A stretch of DNA of 33,946 nucleotides from a virus, in IMG/VR virus record IMGVR_UViG_3300025102_000127, positions 1-33,946 of that record; one strand, given 5' to 3'. Shown piece after piece: positions 5,673-11,649 of this stretch. Position 1 is the first letter of the stretch, and every line of letters begins with the position of its first letter. The translations under genes and the position numbers were made by a program. The notes beneath the pieces were generated by a model that worked only from the letters and a program-made list of their open reading frames with translations, ran no database searches and was not told where the DNA came from.

Positions 5673-5694
5673 AGGTCTAGCCAGAAGTAGACCT
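5673..5694 (+). promoter_or_regulatory. leader hairpin
   Basis: AGGTCTA (5673-5679) pairs with TAGACCT (5688-5694) around an eight-base loop in the 5' leader of the 5712 gene. It is followed by TTAAAAATTAAAAA and the ATG rather than by a Shine-Dalgarno sequence. It may protect the mRNA end. Confidence 0.45.
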
Positions 5695-5711
5695 AAATTA
5701 AAAATTAAAAA

Positions 5712-5999
5712 ATGATAGTAAAAAGAAATTCAGTTCATGAAATGGTAGATGCCTTAAAAAATGTAGGGCCAATGACCGAAACAGAAATATTTAAAGCAGC
5801 ATTTGGATATGATAGAAATAATTCAATGCAATCAAATAAGAAATATGCAGATATGTTACGAAGAGGCATGAAGAAAGGTCTTATTGAAAGAGTAGAATGT
5901 GAAGGTCTTGGAAGAGCAAAGTTTGCATATTATGCTCCTAGAATAGAAGTACCTTGTTCTGCAACATTAGATAATGAATGGGCTAACGAATCTATATAA
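5712..5999 (+). CDS. winged-helix-like small protein
   Basis: The 95-residue protein has the helix pattern of a winged helix-turn-helix domain. Helix 1 is HEMVDALKNV, helix 2 is TETEIFKAAFG, and the recognition-like helix is NKKYADMLRRGMKKGLIERV. A short beta-wing (GLGRAKFAYYAPRI) follows. A DNA-binding regulator of early or middle genes is plausible. It is the first gene of the unit from the 5622 promoter, consistent with early expression. The start has no Shine-Dalgarno sequence but is preceded by A-rich TTAAAAATTAAAAA, as is usual for Bacteroidota translation starts. Confidence 0.68.
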   Translation: MIVKRNSVHEMVDALKNVGPMTETEIFKAAFGYDRNNSMQSNKKYADMLRRGMKKGLIERVECEGLGRAKFAYYAPRIEVPCSATLDNEWANESI

Positions 6000-6000
6000 T

Positions 6001-6480
6001 ATGAGTAAAGATAAATGGGTAATATTCGATTTAGATGGCACGTTAGCCAACATCGAAGTACGTAGAAAATTAGCATCTAAGTCTGGTAAAATGGATTGGG
6101 ATATATTTTTTTCAGATAAACTTGTTGCGTCTGATGAACCAAATCAACCAGTAATTATGATGGCTCAAGCGCTAAAAGCTTTTGGATATAAAATAGCAAT
6201 ATTTTCAGGTAGAAGTGCATCATCAGAACAAATTACTAAAGACTGGTTAAAAGAATATGAAGTTGAATATGATATATTAAAAATGCGTCCTATTAAACAT
6301 CCATTCAAATTTATGCCTGACGAAAAATTAAAATTAGGTTGGTTTGAAGAAGTATTTGTTAATCCTGAAGATATGGACGAAGTAGAAGTAGTAGCAGTAT
6401 TTGATGATAGAGATAAAGTAGTTAAGATGTGGAGAGAGATAGGTTTAACATGTATGCAAGTAGCACCAGGAAACTTTTAA
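6001..6480 (+). CDS. polynucleotide 3'-phosphatase, HAD family (T4 Pnkp C-terminal domain)
   Basis: I start the gene at ATG 6001, two bases after the previous stop (TAATATG), rather than at an upstream ATG at 5974 inside that gene. The 159-residue product has the HAD motifs: FDLDGTLA with nucleophile D10 and D12, FSGR (S69) as motif II, a Lys at about 111 as motif III, and DDRDKV (135-140) as motif IV. The C-terminal segment VVKMWREIGLTCMQVAPGNF is very close to the end of the T4 polynucleotide kinase/phosphatase. The 5'-kinase domain is absent, so this is a stand-alone 3'-end-healing phosphatase, likely for repair of nicked RNA or DNA. Confidence 0.85.
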   Translation: MSKDKWVIFDLDGTLANIEVRRKLASKSGKMDWDIFFSDKLVASDEPNQPVIMMAQALKAFGYKIAIFSGRSASSEQITKDWLKEYEVEYDILKMRPIKHPFKFMPDEKLKLGWFEEVFVNPEDMDEVEVVAVFDDRDKVVKMWREIGLTCMQVAPGNF

Positions 6481-6482
6481 AA

Positions 6483-6498
6483 ACTTTTCATGAAAAGT
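6483..6498. repeat. 16-bp perfect palindrome
   Basis: ACTTTTCATGAAAAGT lies three bases after the phosphatase stop codon and two bases before the weak promoter candidate at 6500. No T-run follows, so it is more like an operator or a small mRNA-end hairpin than an intrinsic terminator. Confidence 0.6.
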
Positions 6499-6499
6499 A

Positions 6500-6531
6500 T
6501 TAGGACTTACGAGAAAAAGTTTTTATATTTA
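6500..6531 (+). promoter_or_regulatory. possible host-type promoter (weak)
   Basis: TTAG (6500-6503) and TATATTTA (6524-6531) are 20 bases apart, one mismatch from the -33 box of the other four candidates. It lies upstream of the 6563 gene. Confidence 0.35.
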
Positions 6532-6562
6532 TATATTATTAATCATAAAAAAAAATTAAGAA

Positions 6563-6766
6563 ATGGCATATTATACAGCTAAGGTTAGAATCGCAGTAGA
6601 TTCATCGAAAGGAGTAAAAAGAGTAACAGAAATGTATTTAGTAAATGCAAATTCTGTAACCCATGCGGAAGCAATGGTAACAAAAGACTTTGAAGGTTCA
6701 GGAATTGACTTTGAAGTTAAAGCAGTATCTAATTCTAAGATTATTAAGGTAATCGAAAATAATTAA
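6563..6766 (+). CDS. DUF4494-like small protein
   Basis: The 67-residue protein starts MAYYTAKVRIAVDSSKGVKRVTEMYLVNANS and continues VTHAEAMVTKDF...DFEVKAVSNSKIIKVIE. This matches one half of the DUF4494 pattern: a strand pair, a VTEPYLVDA-like strand, an AEA helix, then strands ending in an I-x-x-V segment. DUF4494 is known mainly from Bacteroidota and their phages. Full-length members have two such units and this has one. Function unknown. The start is preceded by AAAAAAAAATTAAGAA with no Shine-Dalgarno sequence. Confidence 0.72.
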   Translation: MAYYTAKVRIAVDSSKGVKRVTEMYLVNANSVTHAEAMVTKDFEGSGIDFEVKAVSNSKIIKVIENN

Positions 6767-6798
6767 AAAATAATAAATTAAAAATTAAAAATTAAAAA

Positions 6799-7239
6799 AT
6801 GGCAAGAAAAAGTAAAGTAGCAGTACCAAAGTATCAGATAGGTGATAAGGTAATAGTTCAAACTAAAGATTGGGATGGACAAAATTCAAAACTTCAAGTT
6901 GGACTTATTACAAATGTGCATGTAGCTGGTAAGAAATTAAATAGTAAAAGATCTTATGATATAAGAACGGAAGCAGGTTCAGGATTAATATATACATCAG
7001 TTGATGAACCTAAATCTAGACAATCAATTATATCTAGTATTACAAATGCATGGATTGAAAATGGAGGAACTAATAATATGTTTATTCATAAGAAACATGG
7101 TCATACAAGAGGTAATTATATTGCAGGAACAAAATTGAGAGCTGATGGAGAAGAAATGTCAAGTGAGTCATCTACTCTAGGACATTTTGAAAAGTATAAT
7201 GACTTTGTATTTCCAACTCAAGGACCAAGATCGTTTTAA
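6799..7239 (+). CDS. hypothetical beta-rich protein
   Basis: The 146-residue protein begins with a small barrel-like segment (YQIGDKVIVQTKDWDG..., VGLITNVHVAGKK, YDIRTEAGSG) resembling SH3/KOW-type folds. A Ser/Ile-rich region and a His/Lys/Gly-rich stretch (HKKHGHTRGNY) follow. No named family is recognised. The start is preceded by the same 14 bases (TTAAAAATTAAAAA) as the 5712 gene. It is followed by the next gene at a TAATATG junction. Confidence 0.65.
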   Translation: MARKSKVAVPKYQIGDKVIVQTKDWDGQNSKLQVGLITNVHVAGKKLNSKRSYDIRTEAGSGLIYTSVDEPKSRQSIISSITNAWIENGGTNNMFIHKKHGHTRGNYIAGTKLRADGEEMSSESSTLGHFEKYNDFVFPTQGPRSF

Positions 7240-7240
7240 T

Positions 7241-7531
7241 ATGAAAGTAACAAATAAATTTCAGAGAAAGGTCTTAAAAAGACATCCAGATGCATCATTA
7301 ACGTATACCGAAACAGGTGTACGTGTAATGGTCGGTGATACATACTTAGCAGAAGAATTCTATTTACCTGAAACACATGATGTGGAGAAGGCTTGGGAAT
7401 ATGCTGCATTAGCATGTAGAACAAAACAGCAATTTAATAGAACACATCCTATGCGGATGGATTTATCTGACATTGAGAGTAAGATAAATAGAATTAATAA
7501 ACGTCGAGGAGCTCGACATAAACGTAAATAA
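7241..7531 (+). CDS. small basic hypothetical protein
   Basis: I choose ATG 7241, directly after the upstream stop (TAATATG), rather than an ATG at 7187 inside that gene. The 96-residue product has a beta-rich middle (DASLTYTETGVRVMVGDTYLAEEF), a helix (DVEKAWEYAALACRTKQQF) and a strongly basic tail (NKRRGARHKRK). The tail suggests nucleic-acid binding. No family recognised. Confidence 0.65.
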   Translation: MKVTNKFQRKVLKRHPDASLTYTETGVRVMVGDTYLAEEFYLPETHDVEKAWEYAALACRTKQQFNRTHPMRMDLSDIESKINRINKRRGARHKRK

Positions 7532-7535
7532 TATT

Positions 7536-8369
7536 ATGATGGAAAATAGAAATCCAGAAGGATATGACGGAGCATTAGATGAAAACTTTGATGGCCGTGA
7601 AGAAGTAAGTACCCAAGAGGTATTTGAAGAACAAGTAAAGGCTCGAGAAGAGTCAGAAGCAGCTGCTGATAATATAGATGCAGTTCCAGAACCTAAAAGT
7701 GAACCAGTTCAAGAAGAACCAATTGATTTAGATTCAATTGATGGTCAACCATTAACTCCAGAAGGATTTGCTGACCTAGATGATAATTATCTTAAATCAG
7801 ATCCTCAAGTAGTAGGTTATAGATCATTAGAAGAACAAGAAGTTATGTATGATTTTATTGCTTCTAATTTTGATTGTACACAAGAATCAATTCTTGATAT
7901 TGGTTGTGGTAGAGGTGACTTTTTAAGACACGTACAAGAATTATATCAAGCAGATATTAAATATCATGGTATTGATATGAACAAGATATTAATACAAACA
8001 GCAAAAGAAATGAGCCCAGGCGCAACATTTACTGCTAGTAATTTATTTAAATTAGATGGAAACTTTGCATCTGATTGGGTAATTAATATTGGAGGATTAT
8101 CTATAATGTACGAACCAGTTAAAGAAGACTTTGACATTATGGATGCATTAAAAAATACTGTTACAAAGATGATGGAATTAGCTGATACAGGAATAGTAAT
8201 CTCATTATTAAGTATGAATACATCAGAAGATTATGATGAATCATACATGGTATATGATCCAGTTGAAGTTCTAGATTGGGCTTTAAATGAGTATGGACAA
8301 TTAGGAGGAAATGTAAGACTAGATCATAGTGTTGCAGATTCAATATTTACATTAACAATTTTTAAATAA
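7536..8369 (+). CDS. SAM-dependent methyltransferase with acidic N-terminal extension
   Basis: The 277-residue protein has class I methyltransferase motif I at about 119-129 (ILDIGCGRGDF) and motif II at about 143-149 (YHGIDMN). Later strands follow (WVINIGGLSIMY, GIVISLLSMN, FTLTIF), so the Rossmann fold appears complete. The first roughly 85 residues are acidic, low in order and unlike the catalytic domain. No NPPY or DPPY motif is seen, so it is not an obvious N6-adenine DNA methylase, and the substrate is unknown. Two consecutive ATG codons (7536, 7539) are available. It sits in the middle of a cluster of small unknown genes. Confidence 0.8.
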   Translation: MMENRNPEGYDGALDENFDGREEVSTQEVFEEQVKAREESEAAADNIDAVPEPKSEPVQEEPIDLDSIDGQPLTPEGFADLDDNYLKSDPQVVGYRSLEEQEVMYDFIASNFDCTQESILDIGCGRGDFLRHVQELYQADIKYHGIDMNKILIQTAKEMSPGATFTASNLFKLDGNFASDWVINIGGLSIMYEPVKEDFDIMDALKNTVTKMMELADTGIVISLLSMNTSEDYDESYMVYDPVEVLDWALNEYGQLGGNVRLDHSVADSIFTLTIFK

Positions 8370-8375
8370 TATAAG

Positions 8376-8654
8376 ATGAGTATAAACTTAACTTCGGCGC
8401 ATGATAAAAAGAAGACTCGCCACCTTGGAAAACTTTGGTCAACAATTGACTTTGAATTAAAAGAAAGCGTTAACGCTACAGATTTTAAATATGCAAAAAT
8501 GAAACCAGTTATTGGTAAAATAGAAATAGGAGGAAGGTCATTTGATGTGACATATTCTGAACTTAATCAATTGATGCGTACATGTAGTGCAGCAATGGAT
8601 GTTGCTGAAAAAGCATATCGTATGGGTAAATGGGGACAACCACAGAATAGGTAA
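8376..8654 (+). CDS. hypothetical protein
   Basis: The 92-residue basic protein starts six bases after the methyltransferase stop (TAATATAAGATG). It has a beta-strand pair in the middle (VIGKIEIGGRSFDVTY), followed by a helix (SELNQLMRTCSAAMDVAEKAYRMG) and a Trp/Gly end. Its stop overlaps the start of the next gene (TAATG), so the two are translationally coupled. No family recognised. Confidence 0.65.
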   Translation: MSINLTSAHDKKKTRHLGKLWSTIDFELKESVNATDFKYAKMKPVIGKIEIGGRSFDVTYSELNQLMRTCSAAMDVAEKAYRMGKWGQPQNR

Positions 8655-8893
8655 TGGGATTTCATAAACGGTATATTGATGACGAGCAGATAATTGACAT
8701 CTATAGAAATAATGGATGTCAAGCTGTTATCGATTGGTATCAAAAAGGAGTTGATGCCATAATATTGTCAGGAGAGTTATCAGAAACCGTTCATACGTTA
8801 TTAAATATATTAGAAGTAGATAAAATAAGAGGCTTTAATAGAATTTCTGAAGTAATTTCTGAAGCTTCTTTATTAAAAGGTAACAAAAATTGA
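8654..8893 (+). CDS. hypothetical protein
   Basis: The 79-residue helical protein begins MGFHKRYIDDEQIIDIYRNNG and contains AVIDWYQKGVDAIILSGELSE. The ATG overlaps the preceding stop codon. It resembles small conserved T4-type phage proteins in size and helix content, but I cannot name a family. Confidence 0.62.
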   Translation: MGFHKRYIDDEQIIDIYRNNGCQAVIDWYQKGVDAIILSGELSETVHTLLNILEVDKIRGFNRISEVISEASLLKGNKN

Positions 8894-8905
8894 TATTTAT
8901 ATAAA

Positions 8906-9109
8906 ATGAGCAAATTTGGATTATATACAAAGAATAGTAATGAGTCAAATCAACATATCAACGTATGTGACATGCCATCTATTAATCAAGCAGAAGCATA
9001 CTTTGCAGGTGTTAAACAATTGACTTTAGAACAATTTCGTAATCTATTTATTGTAAAAGAAATAGGAAGTGGAACTACAAATAAAGGATTGTTATATGCA
9101 AATAGATAG
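8906..9109 (+). CDS. hypothetical protein
   Basis: The 67-residue protein (LYTKNSNESNQHINVC..., INQAEAYFAGVKQLTLEQFRNLFIVKEI) is an alpha/beta mini-protein. The sequence GATATTTATATAAA ends one base before the ATG, resembling the late motif but placed too close to be its promoter in the usual sense. Its end overlaps the next gene by 14 bases if that gene starts at 9096. Function unknown. Confidence 0.6.
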   Translation: MSKFGLYTKNSNESNQHINVCDMPSINQAEAYFAGVKQLTLEQFRNLFIVKEIGSGTTNKGLLYANR

Positions 9110-9581
9110 TATACATATAGATGAACAAGAATTTGATATATTTCTAAGCCTGAAAAAGAAAGATAAAATAGCTTTCTTATCAGATACAATTTCATATGGT
9201 ATAGATACTGCAATGTCTAGACTCACAATATTTCAAGAAGATGCAGATGAAATTGAATTTGAAGCAGACTTTGAATTAGATCAAGAACCTACACGTGGAA
9301 CCAAAGAATCAAAAGAAATCATTAATGCATTGTTTCAAGATACATTCTATGAAGAACAAACTTGGAATAAGAATAAATTAAATATATTGCTAATTAATAA
9401 TTCGGTTCATTTGAATTCGAATAGTTTAGCATGGATTCGTAAAGTAGTTTTAAAACTCTTTATGGATGGACATGTTATTGTAAAAAATACACATGCAAAA
9501 AAAATTCCTGGAATTGATAAGTATAGATATTACAGGTGCTATGATATAGTTGGCCAAGTACCGCCAATTTGTCTTAGCTAA
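9096..9581 (+). CDS. hypothetical protein, C-terminal winged-helix-like
   Basis: I prefer ATG 9096 (AAAGGA eight bases upstream) to a GTG at 9069 deeper in the previous gene. The 161-residue product has an acidic N-terminal half (EEDADEIEFEADFELDQE-like composition). Its C-terminal half, INNSVHLNSNSLAWIRKVVLKLFMDGHV followed by IPGIDKYRYYRCYDIV, has the helix-helix-wing order of a winged helix. Function unknown; a transcription or replication accessory protein would fit. Confidence 0.6.
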   Translation: MQIDSIHIDEQEFDIFLSLKKKDKIAFLSDTISYGIDTAMSRLTIFQEDADEIEFEADFELDQEPTRGTKESKEIINALFQDTFYEEQTWNKNKLNILLINNSVHLNSNSLAWIRKVVLKLFMDGHVIVKNTHAKKIPGIDKYRYYRCYDIVGQVPPICLS

Positions 9582-9608
9582 CATATATATTAATAATCGG
9601 ACAATACT

Positions 9609-9620
9609 TTGCGGGTTGGC
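9609..9620 (+). repeat. left arm of 12-bp inverted repeat around hsp20
   Basis: TTGCGGGTTGGC is the exact reverse complement of GCCAACCCGCAA at 10097-10108. The GC-rich arms stand out from their AT-rich surroundings and bracket exactly the hsp20 gene. Confidence 0.72.
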
Positions 9621-9626
9621 TGGTTA

Positions 9627-9646
9627 TGTTAAAACATTGTTTAACA
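9627..9646 (+). promoter_or_regulatory. leader hairpin upstream of hsp20
   Basis: TGTTAAA (9627-9633) and TTTAACA (9640-9646) form a 7-bp stem with a six-base loop, 15 bases before the AAGGAG ribosome site. It could be an operator or a weak temperature-sensitive RNA hairpin. Confidence 0.4.
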
Positions 9647-9674
9647 AAAATAAAATTATTTAAGGAGATTTATT

Positions 9675-10088
9675 ATGACACAATTAACACATTTTGGCAC
9701 ATCGCCATTCGACATCCTGTTTAGGGATTTTTTCAAATCGGAGGAAGAATTTGCTCCGTTCAACCAAATCAGAGTTAACCATCCAGTAGATATATATGAG
9801 GCCAAAGATGGTCTTAATATTGATATTGCATGTGTTGGACTTACAAAAAAAGATATTGATCTTACTATAGAGGGAGATATCCTGCGAGTAGAGTATAAGA
9901 AAGATAAAGGCTCTAATGATGCAGAATACATTCAAAGAAATATTGCAAAGCGATCATTTAACTTTGGATGGAGAATTAGTAGAAGGTTCGAATTAGGTAA
10001 CCTAGAAGCTAAATTACAAAACGGTTTACTACATCTTTATGCACCGCTTGCTGAAGATCAAAAACCAAAATCAGTTACAATTAAGTAA
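9675..10088 (+). CDS. hsp20: small heat-shock protein Hsp20 (alpha-crystallin)
   Basis: The 137-residue protein is a small holding chaperone. The alpha-crystallin domain spans about 34-125: HPVDIYEAKDGLNIDIACVG, then DIDLTIEGDILRVEYKKD, the RSFNFGWRISRRFELG segment, and the signature AKLQNGLLHLYAP (112-124). The C-terminal VTI (134-136) is the IxI-type motif used for oligomer assembly. Hsp20 genes are common in marine T4-like phages, where a role in folding or assembly is supposed but not established. It has a good AAGGAG site and is bracketed by an inverted repeat. Confidence 0.92.
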   Translation: MTQLTHFGTSPFDILFRDFFKSEEEFAPFNQIRVNHPVDIYEAKDGLNIDIACVGLTKKDIDLTIEGDILRVEYKKDKGSNDAEYIQRNIAKRSFNFGWRISRRFELGNLEAKLQNGLLHLYAPLAEDQKPKSVTIK

Positions 10089-10096
10089 ATAATTAT

Positions 10097-10108
10097 GCCA
10101 ACCCGCAA
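10097..10108 (-). repeat. right arm of 12-bp inverted repeat
   Basis: GCCAACCCGCAA pairs perfectly with 9609-9620, starting eight bases after the hsp20 stop. It is followed by the palindrome GGTTTAAACC (10115-10124), then CTGGTTAT (10124-10131), which is also a direct repeat of 9620-9627. Confidence 0.72.
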
Positions 10109-10146
10109 TTGGCCGGTTTAAACCTGGTTATAAGAACTAATAACAT

Positions 10147-10356
10147 ATGCTACAAGTAGGACATTATATAGATTTCAATGGTAAGAAACTTATGGTAAAA
10201 CGAGCCTTTAGATTAGATCGTTTAAACCCAAATTTTGATACCAATATTATGAAACAATGGACCATGACTGATATCTTATTAAAGAAAGAAGGTTGGTTAT
10301 ATTGTTGTGAAACTCTCCAAGATGCAGAAATCATTTCTGAAGAATCACTTGGATAA
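10147..10356 (+). CDS. small hypothetical protein
   Basis: The 69-residue protein (VGHYIDFNGKKLMVKRAFRL..., WTMTDILLKKEGWLYCCETLQDAEIISEE) looks like a small beta-barrel-like or alpha/beta domain with a single CC pair. It sits between hsp20 and uvsE. No Shine-Dalgarno sequence is seen. Function unknown. Confidence 0.6.
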   Translation: MLQVGHYIDFNGKKLMVKRAFRLDRLNPNFDTNIMKQWTMTDILLKKEGWLYCCETLQDAEIISEESLG

Positions 10357-10379
10357 TTGAAAAATTTTTCTTATATTTA
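10349..10379 (+). promoter_or_regulatory. host-type promoter TTG-N20-TATATTTA
   Basis: TTG (10349-10351) and TATATTTA (10372-10379) are 20 bases apart. The -7 box ends only three bases before the ATG at 10383, so transcription from it would give an essentially leaderless uvsE mRNA. Confidence 0.5.
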
Positions 10380-10382
10380 AAT

Positions 10383-11354
10383 ATGAATAAAAAGGTAAGA
10401 CTAGGTTATGCTTGCGTTAATATGACATTAACGAATAGACCTAAAAAAGCAGGAGGTAGAGTAACTACTTCTAGGACGGCACGAAAAGCAACGTGGTATC
10501 CCGATCGTAATTATGAACTAATAGGTGAACGTGCCTTAAAGAATGCAACTGATTTATTACACTATTTACAATGGAATATTGAACATGATATAACATTGTT
10601 TAGAATAGGTTCTGAATTATTTCCATGGCATGATCATTATGAACTAAATCAATTACCTCAAATCAAAGAAATCTCTGATAGATTATATGAAGCCGGCGAA
10701 TATGCTCGTAAACATAATATGAGGTTAACTACACATCCAGGACCATTCCATGTATTAGGTTCTCCAAGACCAGATGTTGTAGAAAAATCTATTATAGGTT
10801 TAGAACGTCATTCAGAAATGTTTGACCTAATGGGTTATAAACCTTCTTTTGAAAATAAAATAAATATTCATGTAGGAGGTGCATATGGTGACCATAAATC
10901 AACGGCCGAACGATGGATTAAGACGTGGCATAGATTATCAGACAATCTTAAGTCTAGATTAGTTTTAGAAAATGATGATAAGGCTAGTATGTGGTCAACA
11001 AAAATGATATATGATTATTTCTATAAAGAAATTGGAATTCCAATTACATTTGATTATCATCATCATACATTCCATCCAGATGAGTTATCAGAAGAAGAAG
11101 CTTTACGGTTAGCAGCTAGTACATGGCCAGAAGATGTTAGACAATGTTGTCATTATTCGGAAAGTAGAGCTCGTGAATACCAAGATGATAAGATTAGAAA
11201 ACAAGCACATTCAGATTATATCCGCGATGAGATTAGAACATATGGATTAGATTTAGATATAGTAGTTGAAGCAAAAGCCAAAGAATTGGCAGTTTTAGAA
11301 CATAGAAGTTTATATAGACAAAAAAATAGGCCAATATTGGCCGGAGTTAGTTAA
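10383..11354 (+). CDS. uvsE: UV damage endonuclease UvsE/UvdE
   Basis: The 323-residue protein is a TIM-barrel, metal-dependent nuclease that nicks DNA 5' to UV photoproducts. Family motifs appear in order: VRLGYACVN (5-13), LFRIGSELFPW (72-82), RLTTHPG (114-120, H118), INIHVGGAYGDH (160-171, H163), LVLENDDK (193-200, E196), ITFDYHHHTFHP (221-232, D224, H226-H228) and CHYSESR (256-262, H257), with H276 further on. These supply the expected three-metal cluster of His, Glu and Asp ligands. Length is normal for the family. Phages of surface-water bacteria often carry photolesion repair genes, so the context fits a marine phage. Confidence 0.93.
   Translation: MNKKVRLGYACVNMTLTNRPKKAGGRVTTSRTARKATWYPDRNYELIGERALKNATDLLHYLQWNIEHDITLFRIGSELFPWHDHYELNQLPQIKEISDRLYEAGEYARKHNMRLTTHPGPFHVLGSPRPDVVEKSIIGLERHSEMFDLMGYKPSFENKINIHVGGAYGDHKSTAERWIKTWHRLSDNLKSRLVLENDDKASMWSTKMIYDYFYKEIGIPITFDYHHHTFHPDELSEEEALRLAASTWPEDVRQCCHYSESRAREYQDDKIRKQAHSDYIRDEIRTYGLDLDIVVEAKAKELAVLEHRSLYRQKNRPILAGVS
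11330..11341. repeat. 12-bp palindrome GCCAATATTGGC (second copy)
   Basis: This is identical to 4793-4804. Here it is extended to GGCCAATATTGGCC (11329-11342) and lies in the last codons of uvsE. Confidence 0.6.
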
Positions 11355-11391
11355 AATATAATATATTAATCTATTAATAATATTAATAATA

Positions 11392-11406
11392 TATATTTAT
11401 AATAAA
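11392..11406 (+). promoter_or_regulatory. weak late-type promoter-like sequence
   Basis: TATATTTATAATAAA resembles the late motif CATATTTATWTTAAA with a few mismatches, 62 bases before ATG 11469. The 114-base gap 11355-11468 is almost entirely A and T, so this match is weak. I see nothing else definite in the gap apart from the AAAGGAG ribosome site. Confidence 0.3.
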
Positions 11407-11468
11407 TAATAATTTAAAAATAATTATGCATAAGCATAGTCAAACCACCTAAAAAAAGGAGAAAAGTT

Positions 11469-11648
11469 ATGAGTACAGTAAAAAATGCACCACAAGTGAA
11501 GATCCAATTGGATGAAGCTGATAATATGATACAAATCTTACAAGATGTAATTAGACGCGGAATGAAAATTGATCCATCTGAAGCACAACGTAGATTTAAA
11601 GTTATACGTGACAAAATAAAATACGCTCAAGATAATATACAAAACTAA
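11469..11648 (+). CDS. small helical protein
   Basis: A short frame of 59 residues runs from ATG 11469 to TAA 11646-11648. It has the strong ribosome site AAAAAAAGGAG 7-8 bases upstream. The product (QLDEADNMIQILQDVIRRGM, then SEAQRRFKVIRDKIKYAQDNI) is two amphipathic helices separated by a KIDP turn, which suggests a helical hairpin. The next gene starts one base after the stop. Function unknown. Confidence 0.72.
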   Translation: MSTVKNAPQVKIQLDEADNMIQILQDVIRRGMKIDPSEAQRRFKVIRDKIKYAQDNIQN

Positions 11649-11649
11649 A

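Noticed and set aside
5974-6000. Upstream ATG for the 3'-phosphatase gene.
   Set aside because: It overlaps the previous gene by 26 bases; ATG 6001 at a TAATATG junction starts directly before the conserved HAD strand and fits the pattern of neighbouring genes.
9069-9095. GTG start giving nine extra residues for the 9096 gene.
   Set aside because: It lies deep in the previous gene without a ribosome site, while ATG 9096 has AAAGGA at the right distance.
11426-11452. Seven- to eight-codon frame (MHKHSQTT) just before the ribosome site of the 11469 gene, possible leader peptide.
   Set aside because: It has no ribosome site and no attenuator-like hairpins around it; a frame of this length is expected by chance.
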